13,591 nt of DNA. Origin: Bacillota bacterium. GTDB lineage: Bacteria; Bacillota; Clostridia; Lachnospirales; Lachnospiraceae. The position numbers and the translations under genes were made by a program. The stretch is from the NCBI GenBank assembly GCA_023436225.1, contig JAEZKA010000015.1:1-13591 (forward strand), in the 5' to 3' direction. Positions 1 through 5,982 of the stretch are shown here, piece after piece. Under the pieces are notes generated by a model. The model searched no databases and was not told where the DNA came from. It saw only the letters and a program-made list of their open reading frames with translations. The stretch's first letter is position 1. Each line of letters starts with the position of its first letter.

Positions 1-54
1 GATCCCAGAATGTCAGTAATCCGAGATATCTTTAACAATTTTAAGGAGGTGTGA
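1..54 (+). CDS. DUF177/YceD family protein, C-terminal end only
   Basis: Frame 1 reads DPRMSVIRDIFNNFKEV and then TGA. A DPR motif followed by a short amphipathic tail is how DUF177 (YceD/YlbN) proteins usually end, and in many bacteria this gene lies directly upstream of rpmF. The rest lies outside the window. The rpmF ribosome binding site (43-50) is inside its last codons and only two bases separate its stop from the rpmF ATG, so the two genes are very likely co-transcribed and translationally coupled. The identification rests on the tail plus context. DUF177 proteins are associated with ribosome or 23S rRNA biogenesis in some organisms; nothing more can be said from 17 residues. Confidence 0.72.
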   Translation, partial: DPRMSVIRDIFNNFKEV

Positions 55-56
55 CA

Positions 57-242
57 ATGTCTATTTGTCCTAAGGGTAAACATTCTAAAGCTAGAAGAGA
101 TAGCCGTAGAGCTAATTGGAAGATGACTGCTCCAAACTTAGTTAAGTGCAGCAAGTGTGGAGAACTCATGGTTCCTCATAGAGTATGTAAGGCTTGTGGT
201 TCTTACAACAAGAAGGAAATCATTCCTGTAGAAGAAGCATAA
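57..242 (+). CDS. rpmF: 50S ribosomal protein L32
   Basis: A 61-residue basic protein of the large ribosomal subunit. It has the usual bacterial L32 layout: an N-terminal basic stretch (KGKHSKARRDSRRANW, residues 6-21) followed by a four-cysteine zinc ribbon, C31-x2-C34 and C44-x2-C47, with the family motif CSKCGE/CKACG. All four cysteines are present, so this is the zinc-binding form. The ATG at 57 is chosen because AAGGAGGT (43-50) lies six bases upstream; an in-frame GTG at 51 is too close to that site and would add residues not found in L32. The gene follows a DUF177 gene as in many bacteria and is closed by a strong terminator, so it is the last gene of its transcript. Confidence 0.97.
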   Translation: MSICPKGKHSKARRDSRRANWKMTAPNLVKCSKCGELMVPHRVCKACGSYNKKEIIPVEEA

Positions 243-249
243 TAAAATC

Positions 250-284
250 AAGACCCCCCGGGTTCTCTCGGAGGGTCTTTTTTT
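250..284 (+). terminator. Rho-independent terminator of rpmF
   Basis: A GC-rich hairpin (AGACCCCCC at 251-259 pairing with GGAGGGTCT at 270-278, one C-A mismatch, short loop) is followed at once by a run of seven T (278-284). It lies eight bases after the rpmF stop and separates the ribosomal unit from the next promoter. Confidence 0.93.
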
Positions 285-379
285 ATTTCAAAGGAAATTG
301 CGCCCTATGATGCATGATGATTTACGCAGAATTATTTGAAGATAATGATGCTTTTAGGAAAACACGATCATTTTAATGA

Positions 380-408
380 TTGACATAATGAAATATACAA
401 GGTATAAT
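380..408 (+). promoter_or_regulatory. Perfect sigma-A consensus promoter
   Basis: TTGACA at 380-385 and TATAAT at 403-408 are separated by exactly 17 bases: a 12 of 12 match to the vegetative consensus with ideal spacing. Transcription should start near 415, leaving a leader of about 180 bases before the small gene at 597. A 14-base palindrome, ATCATTTTAATGAT (367-380), abuts the -35 box. Such a strong promoter normally needs tight control, which fits the operator over its -10 region. Confidence 0.88.
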
Positions 409-427
409 TGATAATCATTATCAATTA
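405..427. promoter_or_regulatory. Fur-box operator overlapping the -10 region
   Basis: A perfect 11-1-11 inverted repeat spans 405-427. Its core TGATAATCATTATCA (409-423) matches the Bacillus 7-1-7 Fur consensus TGATAATnATTATCA at every position. It differs from the PerR (TTATAATnATTATAA) and Zur (TCGTAATnATTACGA) consensus boxes. The repeat overlaps the end of the -10 box and the predicted start site, the classic position for iron-loaded Fur to block transcription. A partial hexamer array, GATAATGATG, lies upstream at 341-350. The site is seen directly; regulation by Fur is inference from the consensus. Confidence 0.85.
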
Positions 428-559
428 ATCATTGCTAACATAGAACTAGAGATAGCAACAAATAAAATGAGTAAATATACTATATGCATCAGACTACAGT
501 GATAAATCATAAGTACACAGTATCTGAACCTAAAACCACGATATTATAAGGAAAGGAAT

Positions 560-616
560 ATGATGATTTTTTTCTATAAGCATCATAAAAGGATATATGA
601 AAAAATACTACAGTAA
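560..616 (+). other. Possible leader peptide overlapping the next gene
   Basis: An 18-codon frame (MMIFFYKHHKRIYEKILQ, TAA at 614-616) begins with tandem ATG codons a few bases after the good ribosome binding site AAGGAAAGGA (548-557). It overlaps the first codons of the downstream membrane protein gene in another frame (start 597). This site is better placed than the weak one before 597, so ribosomes may enter here and re-initiate. It could equally be chance in AT-rich DNA. Confidence 0.3.
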
Positions 617-788
617 AAAAGAAAGGCAACAGAGAAAGAACTTAACAATCACCATAATTGCGTCCTTGGCGATTCTTATTTCTGCCAGTGTGATACTATC
701 CATTAAAGGACCCGATGATAGTATTCCTCAATATACAGCAGAGCAAATGCTCCACGACCATGATGGTGACGGAATACCGGATCATTAA
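597..788 (+). CDS. Small single-pass membrane protein with a calcium-loop-like tail
   Basis: A 63-residue protein of no named family that I recognise. It has a strongly basic N-terminus (KKYYSKKERQQRKN, residues 2-15), one hydrophobic helix (about 16-36) and a short outer tail ending HDHDGDGIPDH. Residues 54-62 (D-H-D-G-D-G-I-P-D) match the DxDxDGxxD loop of thrombospondin type 3 repeats and EF-hand-like sites; H53, H55 and H63 add possible metal ligands. The positive-inside rule puts the tail outside the cell. It is the only gene between a Fur-controlled promoter and a terminator, so a role in metal stress or uptake is a reasonable inference. Its ribosome binding site (AAAAGGA, 587-593) is only three bases from the ATG, which may make translation depend on the overlapping upstream frame. 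It is short, but promoter, operator and terminator support a real gene. Confidence 0.72.
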   Translation: MKKYYSKKERQQRKNLTITIIASLAILISASVILSIKGPDDSIPQYTAEQMLHDHDGDGIPDH

Positions 789-796
789 TAATCAGT

Positions 797-902
797 AATA
801 CACAAAAAAGGCTGTCCTGTAGTGATGTGACCCCAACAAGTTAGACTTAAAAAATCTAACTTTTAGGGGTTCAGTTCATAGGGGACAGCTTTTTTGTGTA
901 TT
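797..902. terminator. Nested palindrome, probable bidirectional terminator
   Basis: The outer arms (about 797-817 and 883-902) pair almost perfectly and carry A6 on one side and T6 on the other, so transcripts from either strand form GC-rich hairpins followed by T runs. This suits termination of both the gene ending at 788 and the minus-strand gene ending at 957. A second stem lies inside: AAGTTAGA (838-845) with TCTAACTT (855-862), flanked by CCCC (831-834) and GGGG (866-869). The inner half (GTGACCCCAACAAGTTAGAC and its partner) resembles ends of IS3-family elements from memory, so it may be a relic or a miniature element. Confidence 0.75.
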
Positions 903-956
903 TATGAACTTAATGAAGTAAATTTTCTATCTGCTTTGTATGCGAGATGAAAGATT

Positions 957-2093
957 CTAAGTTGCTTTCGTAACAACATAATTCATAATATGCTTTACAT
1001 ACTGCTCCAGCTTCTCCTCCTGCAACAGAAAATCAGTATGTATCTCAAGGAAGGAGAGCTTACTCTGATATTCTAGCTTAAAACAGGGAGTGAACAGAGG
1101 CTCATATTGGGGAGCGAAGATTCCCTGCTTTTTGGTGTAACAATTCGAAGGCTTTGCTTTACTGCGGTAATCCTTGTCCACAAAATGAGCGATGCTTTTA
1201 TGAACTACGCTATCCTCGGCAGGAAGATAGTAATAATCCTTGTAATTGTCGTAAAAATGTTTAAGCTCACCTTCATAGATCTGAAGGATAAGTGTGGCCT
1301 GATCTCCGATTGCAGTAATTTGTGCAAGGTCGTTTCTAAAGGAGATGGGTATTGGGAGACAAGCGGATGATTCAAAATGTATCGTAAAGTGATTGCCATC
1401 AACACCAGCACTAAGGATACGTATCGGTGTCTCAAAAAAGTCAACATAGGATAGAATGGGACTGATCAGGATAAGGCCACGCAGATCATCCTCATTATGT
1501 AGAAGTAGTTGTTTTAATAGAATCTCTGCCTCGGAGGGAAACTCAAAAACTGCTCCTGGGCTTCGCTTACTTCGTAAAATTTCAAGGTTCTTTTTCCCAA
1601 GGTAGCTTTGGTAGACTTGAATCAAGTCTCCTCCACTGAAGGAATCCGTACGGTTTACATTTAAAAAGGTTTCTATGGTCTTTTGTTTAAAGTTATTTAA
1701 CCGGAAGATCTTCTTGTAGGGAGTAATTCTCTTATAAATATCGATGCTTACGAGCTTATCTAAAGTATAGGTAAGTCCCAATGATCCACATTTGCGCTGA
1801 AGATAGGGGATATCAAAGCCGGTGCCGTTGTAATGAAGGAGTACATCATAGCCCTTAAGGAATTCGAAGAAGGAAGTAATTAGTTGTGCTTCCTCCCGGA
1901 TATCCTCTGAAAACCATTGAATTAGATGGAAGGAGTCTTCTCTATAATAAGCGCAGCCGATTAGATACAGATAGGTGGAATCTGCTGCAAAGCCGGTGGT
2001 CTCAATATCAAAAAATAGAAGTTTGTTAATATCATATTTCTCTTCAAAATGATATTCTGGCATCTGTGCTAAGGATATATGTCTGGTTATCAT
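957..2093 (-). CDS. YprB-like RNase H-fold (DEDD) 3'-5' exonuclease
   Basis: A 378-residue protein. Residues 25-207 form an exonuclease domain of the RNase_H_2/YprB type with the four acidic residues expected for two-metal catalysis: D29 and E31 in FFDIETTGF, D94 in HYNGTGFDIPYL, and D203 in HNEDDLRGL. The last motif has H199 where a DEDDy enzyme has tyrosine. The C-terminal 170 residues are of no clear family; Bacillus YprB carries a TPR region in that part. The substrate is unknown for the family. In some Firmicutes the gene is next to the YprA helicase, but not here. The start is set by GGAGGAG, four bases upstream of the ATG on the minus strand. An extended -10 (TGATAAAAT on the minus strand, near 2120-2128) may be its promoter. 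It is monocistronic and ends at the shared palindrome at 797-902. Confidence 0.88.
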   Translation of the reverse strand: MITRHISLAQMPEYHFEEKYDINKLLFFDIETTGFAADSTYLYLIGCAYYREDSFHLIQWFSEDIREEAQLITSFFEFLKGYDVLLHYNGTGFDIPYLQRKCGSLGLTYTLDKLVSIDIYKRITPYKKIFRLNNFKQKTIETFLNVNRTDSFSGGDLIQVYQSYLGKKNLEILRSKRSPGAVFEFPSEAEILLKQLLLHNEDDLRGLILISPILSYVDFFETPIRILSAGVDGNHFTIHFESSACLPIPISFRNDLAQITAIGDQATLILQIYEGELKHFYDNYKDYYYLPAEDSVVHKSIAHFVDKDYRSKAKPSNCYTKKQGIFAPQYEPLFTPCFKLEYQSKLSFLEIHTDFLLQEEKLEQYVKHIMNYVVTKAT

Positions 2094-2245
2094 GATACTC
2101 CTCCTCTCATTTTAAACCTATTTTATCACAAAGAGCGAGTCTAGAGAAGAAGTCCGAGTGATTTTTTAGGATTTTTATACTGTACCGAATAAATTGAGTG
2201 AAATAGCTTTATACTGACTATCTCATAGAAAGATGAAAAAATCTA

Positions 2246-2274
2246 CTGAAATTTAGAGCCGGTTGTGTTAGAAT
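2246..2274 (+). promoter_or_regulatory. Probable promoter of the CmpB-cardiolipin synthase gene
   Basis: CTGAAA (2246-2251) and TAGAAT (2269-2274) are 17 bases apart, and TG one base before the -10 makes it an extended -10 promoter. The predicted start near 2281 gives a leader of about 60 bases. The -35 matches only 4 of 6, so this is moderate evidence. Confidence 0.5.
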
Positions 2275-2342
2275 ATTCACATTAAGGGTATCGTTGGTAA
2301 GTAAAAATCATTGCTTTATATTAAAGGGGAGAATATGTAACT

Positions 2343-4811
2343 ATGTGGAACATGCTTATTTTTGGTCACGAGTTTTACTACATATTTTATATATTTCTAC
2401 TATATGGAGTTATTGGATGGATCTATGAATGCTGTCTAGTATCCGTTCAAAAGAAATCCTTTGTTAACCGTGGCTTCCTTACTGGTCCCATCATTCCGAT
2501 CTATGGCTGCGGAGCATTGCTTTTCTATCTGGTTTTTTGGGATAGCAAGGATAATCTGATATTAGTCTTTGTAGGGAGTGTAATCTTGGCTACGTTGTTA
2601 GAATTTTTCACCTCTCTGACAATGGAGCTAATATTTCATACCAGATGGTGGGATTATAGTAAATATCGCTTTAATTTAAATGGAAGAGTCTGCCTTATGG
2701 TCTCGCTGTTCTGGGGAGTCCTCGCTATATTAATGCTTGATATCCTACAACCAGGCATAAATTATATCATCCGAGGGGTACCAAGAAAAGCAGGCGAGAT
2801 GTTAGGGTATGTATTAATACCGCTATTTACGCTAGATATTGTAATGGCTGTCATTACCTCTGTGAAATTCGATCGCATTCTAGCTAAGCTACAGAAACTC
2901 CGCCAGGATATGACAGAATATATTGAGACATCTAAGATCTATGAAACCGGTGGGGAATTGATAGAAAAATTATCCGACCTGCGGCTGCTTGGCTTGTTTT
3001 CTGAGGTAAAGGCTCATATGGAGTTAAGAACCTTAAATACAAAAACTATGAAGCAGGGTAAGTCTAGAATAAAAGAACGAAAACCGGAGATAGAAGCGAA
3101 GATGATGGAGTTCTTCGGGCAATATCAAAATATTAAGATGATGAAATCACATGTTCGCTTAATAAAGGCCTTCCCCACTATGAAGGTAAATAAGCGTGAG
3201 GTAGCACTTAGTGACTTTAAGGAAAAGCTAATCAAGAGGGGGGTGCGTGGGATGAGTAAGGATTTAAAGGAAGAGGTTACCGGAACAATTAAAAGCTACC
3301 TGAGTGGAGTTTTACGCGCTGTTTTAGTCGGTCTATTGGTATTGGTGCAGTTTGCATTAATTATTTATCTATCCTTTGCACTCAGAGAATATACCATATA
3401 CTTTTATACTGCACTTCAGGCGCTTAGTATTATCGTTGTTGTGGGCTTGGTGAATGATAATCGTAATGCTTCTTATAAAATTAGTTGGGTATGTATTATT
3501 GCTGCATTACCAATTACAGGTCATATTATGTTCATGCTATGGGGTAACCGAAGAGGTAAGAAGATTGAGAAGGGAATTCTGACTAAGCTTCAACGGGGTA
3601 CACAGTATTTGGAGTATAGTCCTGAGGTTGTTAAGCAATTTACAGAGAGATATCCGACCAAGAGCAGGATGGCGAGATATCTGGAATCCAATACCTTCCC
3701 CTTATATAAGAATAATAAAGTAGATTATTACCCTATGGGTGAGGATGCTTTTGATGCGATTATAGATGAGATAGAGAAGGCACAGAAGTTTATATTGATT
3801 AACTTCTTTATCGTCGGAGAGGGTGTTTTATGGAATCGAATTCATGAGAAGCTGCTTAGAAAGCTTAAGGAAGGGGTTGAGGTTTTATTCCTGTATGATG
3901 ATTTCGGTGCAATGCTTCGTACCCCAAGCAGCTTCAGACGTAACCTGGAAGCTGAAGGCTTCCAGATTAGAGTATTCAATCCAGTGCACCGATATACGGA
4001 TAAGCTCTATATGAATTACCGTTCTCATCAAAAAATTATTGTAATAGATGGCAATGTTGGCTTTACCGGTGGCATTAATCTAGCAGATGAATATGTAAAC
4101 CTAGTACAGCGCTTTGGTGTATGGAAGGATAATGCGGTACGTATCGAAGGAGATGCAGTATGGGGGCTAACCGTTACCTTTTTACAGATGTGGGAGGTGT
4201 GCTCTACATGTGAACCTATGGATTTCACACCTTACCGACCAACCAGGCAATTTCCGGACAATGATCTGTTCTGCCAGGTGTTCTCTGATGGTCCGGCAAA
4301 TAATCCAAGGAATCCAGTGGAGAATATGTATAAGCAGATGATTTATTATGCTAAGAAGATATTGTACATTACCACTCCATACCTTATAATTGAAGATGAT
4401 ATGCGGGAAGCACTGATTATGGCGGCTGCCAGTGGAATTGATGTGAGAATTATTACACCCTTCATTCCAGACAAGAAGAATGTAAAGATCCTGACGAATT
4501 ATAACTATGGAAGATTGCTGGAGGGTGGAGTGAGAATATTTGAATATACTCCAGGCTTTATCCATGCAAAGACAATTATCAATGAGGACTCCGGAATTGT
4601 AGGGACGATTAATATGGATTATCGAAGCTTCCATTTGAATTATGAGTGTGGCGTCTGGTTCTGTGATAAGGACACCGTAAATGTGGTAAAGGATGACCTG
4701 CTCAAGACCATGGAGGAGTGTACTGAGGTGACTTATGAGGAGTGGAGGAAACGTCCACTTATCTTGAAAGTACAGCAAATGTTCTTGAATTTGTTCTCGA
4801 CATTGATGTAG
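2343..4811 (+). CDS. cls: Fusion of CmpB-like membrane protein and cardiolipin synthase
   Basis: An 822-residue protein in two parts. Residues 1-175 are a multi-helix membrane domain of the putative ABC-transporter type IV/CmpB family (PF06541 type: GxxGWIYE near 22-29, NRGFLTGPIIPIYG 42-55, TRWWDYS 100-106). A basic helical tail with RLIKAFPTM (272-280) follows, also typical of the free-standing family. Residues about 320-822 are a full cardiolipin synthase: two N-terminal helices (about 324-346 and 353-370), then two phospholipase D domains that join two phosphatidylglycerols into cardiolipin. The first HKD motif is intact (H562, K564, D569, then GGIN). The second keeps H741 and K743 but has E748 for Asp and is one residue short before GTIN (754-757). 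AAAGGGGA (2323-2330) lies 12 bases before the ATG; an ATG-TAA pair (2335-2340) sits between. The open frame is unbroken across the junction, so this is a genuine fusion in this sequence. Confidence 0.88.
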   Translation: MWNMLIFGHEFYYIFYIFLLYGVIGWIYECCLVSVQKKSFVNRGFLTGPIIPIYGCGALLFYLVFWDSKDNLILVFVGSVILATLLEFFTSLTMELIFHTRWWDYSKYRFNLNGRVCLMVSLFWGVLAILMLDILQPGINYIIRGVPRKAGEMLGYVLIPLFTLDIVMAVITSVKFDRILAKLQKLRQDMTEYIETSKIYETGGELIEKLSDLRLLGLFSEVKAHMELRTLNTKTMKQGKSRIKERKPEIEAKMMEFFGQYQNIKMMKSHVRLIKAFPTMKVNKREVALSDFKEKLIKRGVRGMSKDLKEEVTGTIKSYLSGVLRAVLVGLLVLVQFALIIYLSFALREYTIYFYTALQALSIIVVVGLVNDNRNASYKISWVCIIAALPITGHIMFMLWGNRRGKKIEKGILTKLQRGTQYLEYSPEVVKQFTERYPTKSRMARYLESNTFPLYKNNKVDYYPMGEDAFDAIIDEIEKAQKFILINFFIVGEGVLWNRIHEKLLRKLKEGVEVLFLYDDFGAMLRTPSSFRRNLEAEGFQIRVFNPVHRYTDKLYMNYRSHQKIIVIDGNVGFTGGINLADEYVNLVQRFGVWKDNAVRIEGDAVWGLTVTFLQMWEVCSTCEPMDFTPYRPTRQFPDNDLFCQVFSDGPANNPRNPVENMYKQMIYYAKKILYITTPYLIIEDDMREALIMAAASGIDVRIITPFIPDKKNVKILTNYNYGRLLEGGVRIFEYTPGFIHAKTIINEDSGIVGTINMDYRSFHLNYECGVWFCDKDTVNVVKDDLLKTMEECTEVTYEEWRKRPLILKVQQMFLNLFSTLM

Positions 4812-4860
4812 AATAATTCAGATAGTCTGATCATCGATCGAAAGGAGTCCGGTGATAAGT

Positions 4861-5112
4861 ATGTATACAAATGTTTGTAAGCACTGTCATAAGGTTTTTC
4901 GCTCCAGATTCAAAGCTTATTCCTGTGAAAGTTGTAAGTCAATAGACAGAGATCATTTTGATGATATAGAAGCATATCTGAAGGAATATCCAAACAGCAA
5001 TGCACTTCAGATATCGGAAGCGCTCGGGATTACAGCATATGAGGTGTTAAATTACCTGAAGGAAGGCAGACTTAATATAGCGAGAGGACAGTTCGAGCGC
5101 CTTCCGGACTAG
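4861..5112 (+). CDS. Small zinc-ribbon/HTH protein, YvyF-like (flagellar operon protein family)
   Basis: An 83-residue protein with two CxxC knuckles (C6/C9 and C22/C25) that can hold one zinc, then a helix-turn-helix-like segment (about 33-70) with ALQISEALGITAYEVLNYLKEG, ending in GRLNI. This order resembles the 'flagellar operon protein' TIGR03826/YvyF family, but it lacks the second cysteine cluster I would expect at the C-terminus of YvyF. No flagellar genes are nearby. It starts about 50 bases after the CmpB-cardiolipin synthase gene with no terminator between, so co-transcription is likely. The start is uncertain: AAAGGAG (4841-4847) is 13 bases from this ATG and 4 bases from an in-frame GTG at 4852, which would add three residues. 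ATG is preferred because it leaves an N-terminus of family-like length. A regulatory role is inference. Confidence 0.72.
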   Translation: MYTNVCKHCHKVFRSRFKAYSCESCKSIDRDHFDDIEAYLKEYPNSNALQISEALGITAYEVLNYLKEGRLNIARGQFERLPD

Positions 5113-5113
5113 C

Positions 5114-5270
5114 GTGAAAATATAGAGAATATTTCACATTTCCAAGTCTGTGCCTGCGAAACCAAAGTGTAAACCGTCTCGCAGGCACAGAGTTGGAACA
5201 AACTAATACAAAGGGACCTATTCGCGCAAGCTCCTTGTTCTTAAAGGTCATTAGCTGCTAAAGGCAGCAG
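5114..5270 (+). repeat. Hairpin-rich spacer upstream of ruvA with a long inverted repeat
   Basis: The main structure is an inverted repeat at 5141-5159 and 5179-5197: 13 perfect pairs (5147-5159 with 5179-5191), one mismatch, then five more pairs, around a 19-base loop. No T run follows, so it is not an ordinary terminator. A weaker stem (GTGAAA 5114-5119 with TTTCAC 5132-5137) precedes it. GCTGC/GCAGC (5254-5258 with 5264-5268) lies just before the ruvA ribosome binding site. The block could be mRNA-processing structure, a dispersed repeat or a leader that modulates ruvA. Confidence 0.6.
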
Positions 5271-5284
5271 TTTGGAGGTTTAGT

Positions 5285-5890
5285 ATGATAGGTTATCTAA
5301 AAGGAGAACTTACAGAAATAAAAGAAAGCTATGTGGTATTAGAGGTTGGAAACATTGGATACGAAGTATATCTTCCTTCCACCGTCATTATGGAGTTACC
5401 TTCAAAGGGAAGTACAATAAAGCTCTATACCTATTTACATGTTAGAGAGGATGCCATTGGACTTTTTGGTTTTCTGACCAAGGATGATCTTGAGATGTTT
5501 AAGCTTCTGATAACAGTCAATGGGATAGGACCGAAGGGAGCGCTCGGTATTCTTTCCGCTATTTCAGCAGATGAGATCCGATTTGCTGTGCTGGCAGAGG
5601 ATGCAAAAACGATAGCCAAAGCACCTGGTATCGGTAATAAAACAGCAAGTAAGCTGATACTTGAGCTAAAGGATAAATTTAAGCTGGAGACAGCCTTTGA
5701 GCAGAGATTGCAGAATCAAGCGGAGAAACGAGAGGGTTCCGGTATCTTCAGTATGAGGGAAGAAGCGATTCAAGCGTTAACCGTCCTCGGCTATTCGGCT
5801 TCCGATGCATTAAAGATTGTTAATTCAGTGGATATAACAGAAAATATGACTTCAGAGGAGCTACTAAAGCTTTGTTTGAAGAAAATGTAA
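5285..5890 (+). CDS. ruvA: Holliday junction branch migration protein RuvA
   Basis: A 201-residue protein, the normal family length. It binds four-way junctions as a tetramer and loads the RuvB motor. Domain I is the OB-fold (1-62, beginning MIGYLKGEL). Domain II carries two helix-hairpin-helix motifs that grip the junction arms: VNGIGPKGALGIL (78-90) and KAPGIGNKTASKLILEL (112-128). A flexible linker (about 132-156) leads to domain III (157-201, MREEAIQALTVLGYS), which contacts RuvB. GGAGG at 5274-5278 lies six bases before the ATG. ruvB follows 92 bases later. ruvC is absent here, which is common in Firmicutes, where RecU usually resolves junctions. Confidence 0.97.
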   Translation: MIGYLKGELTEIKESYVVLEVGNIGYEVYLPSTVIMELPSKGSTIKLYTYLHVREDAIGLFGFLTKDDLEMFKLLITVNGIGPKGALGILSAISADEIRFAVLAEDAKTIAKAPGIGNKTASKLILELKDKFKLETAFEQRLQNQAEKREGSGIFSMREEAIQALTVLGYSASDALKIVNSVDITENMTSEELLKLCLKKM

Positions 5891-5982
5891 ACAAGATGAA
5901 TTGTATTCCGGTCAAACTAGTTTCATGTAAACGAAGAGGCGGACTTATCGATAAAGAAGTTACATAGTAGAATGGAGTTTAT

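Noticed and set aside
51..56. GTG at 51 as the rpmF start
   Set aside because: It lies directly against the ribosome binding site and overlaps the DUF177 stop; ATG at 57 has ideal spacing and gives the standard L32 N-terminus.
405..427. PerR or Zur box instead of Fur box
   Set aside because: The core has TGATAAT/ATTATCA half-sites, which match Fur at all positions but differ from the PerR (TTATAAT) and Zur (TCGTAAT) half-sites. Cross-binding cannot be excluded.
467..502. Eleven-codon frame in the leader after the Fur box
   Set aside because: It has no ribosome binding site, and a frame of this length is expected by chance.
4182..4778. 198-residue open frame on the minus strand
   Set aside because: It is wholly antisense to the cardiolipin synthase domain, has no family motifs and no ribosome binding site that stands out.
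5141..5197. The long inverted repeat as a rho-independent terminator
   Set aside because: No T run follows either arm on the plus strand, and the loop is 19 bases.
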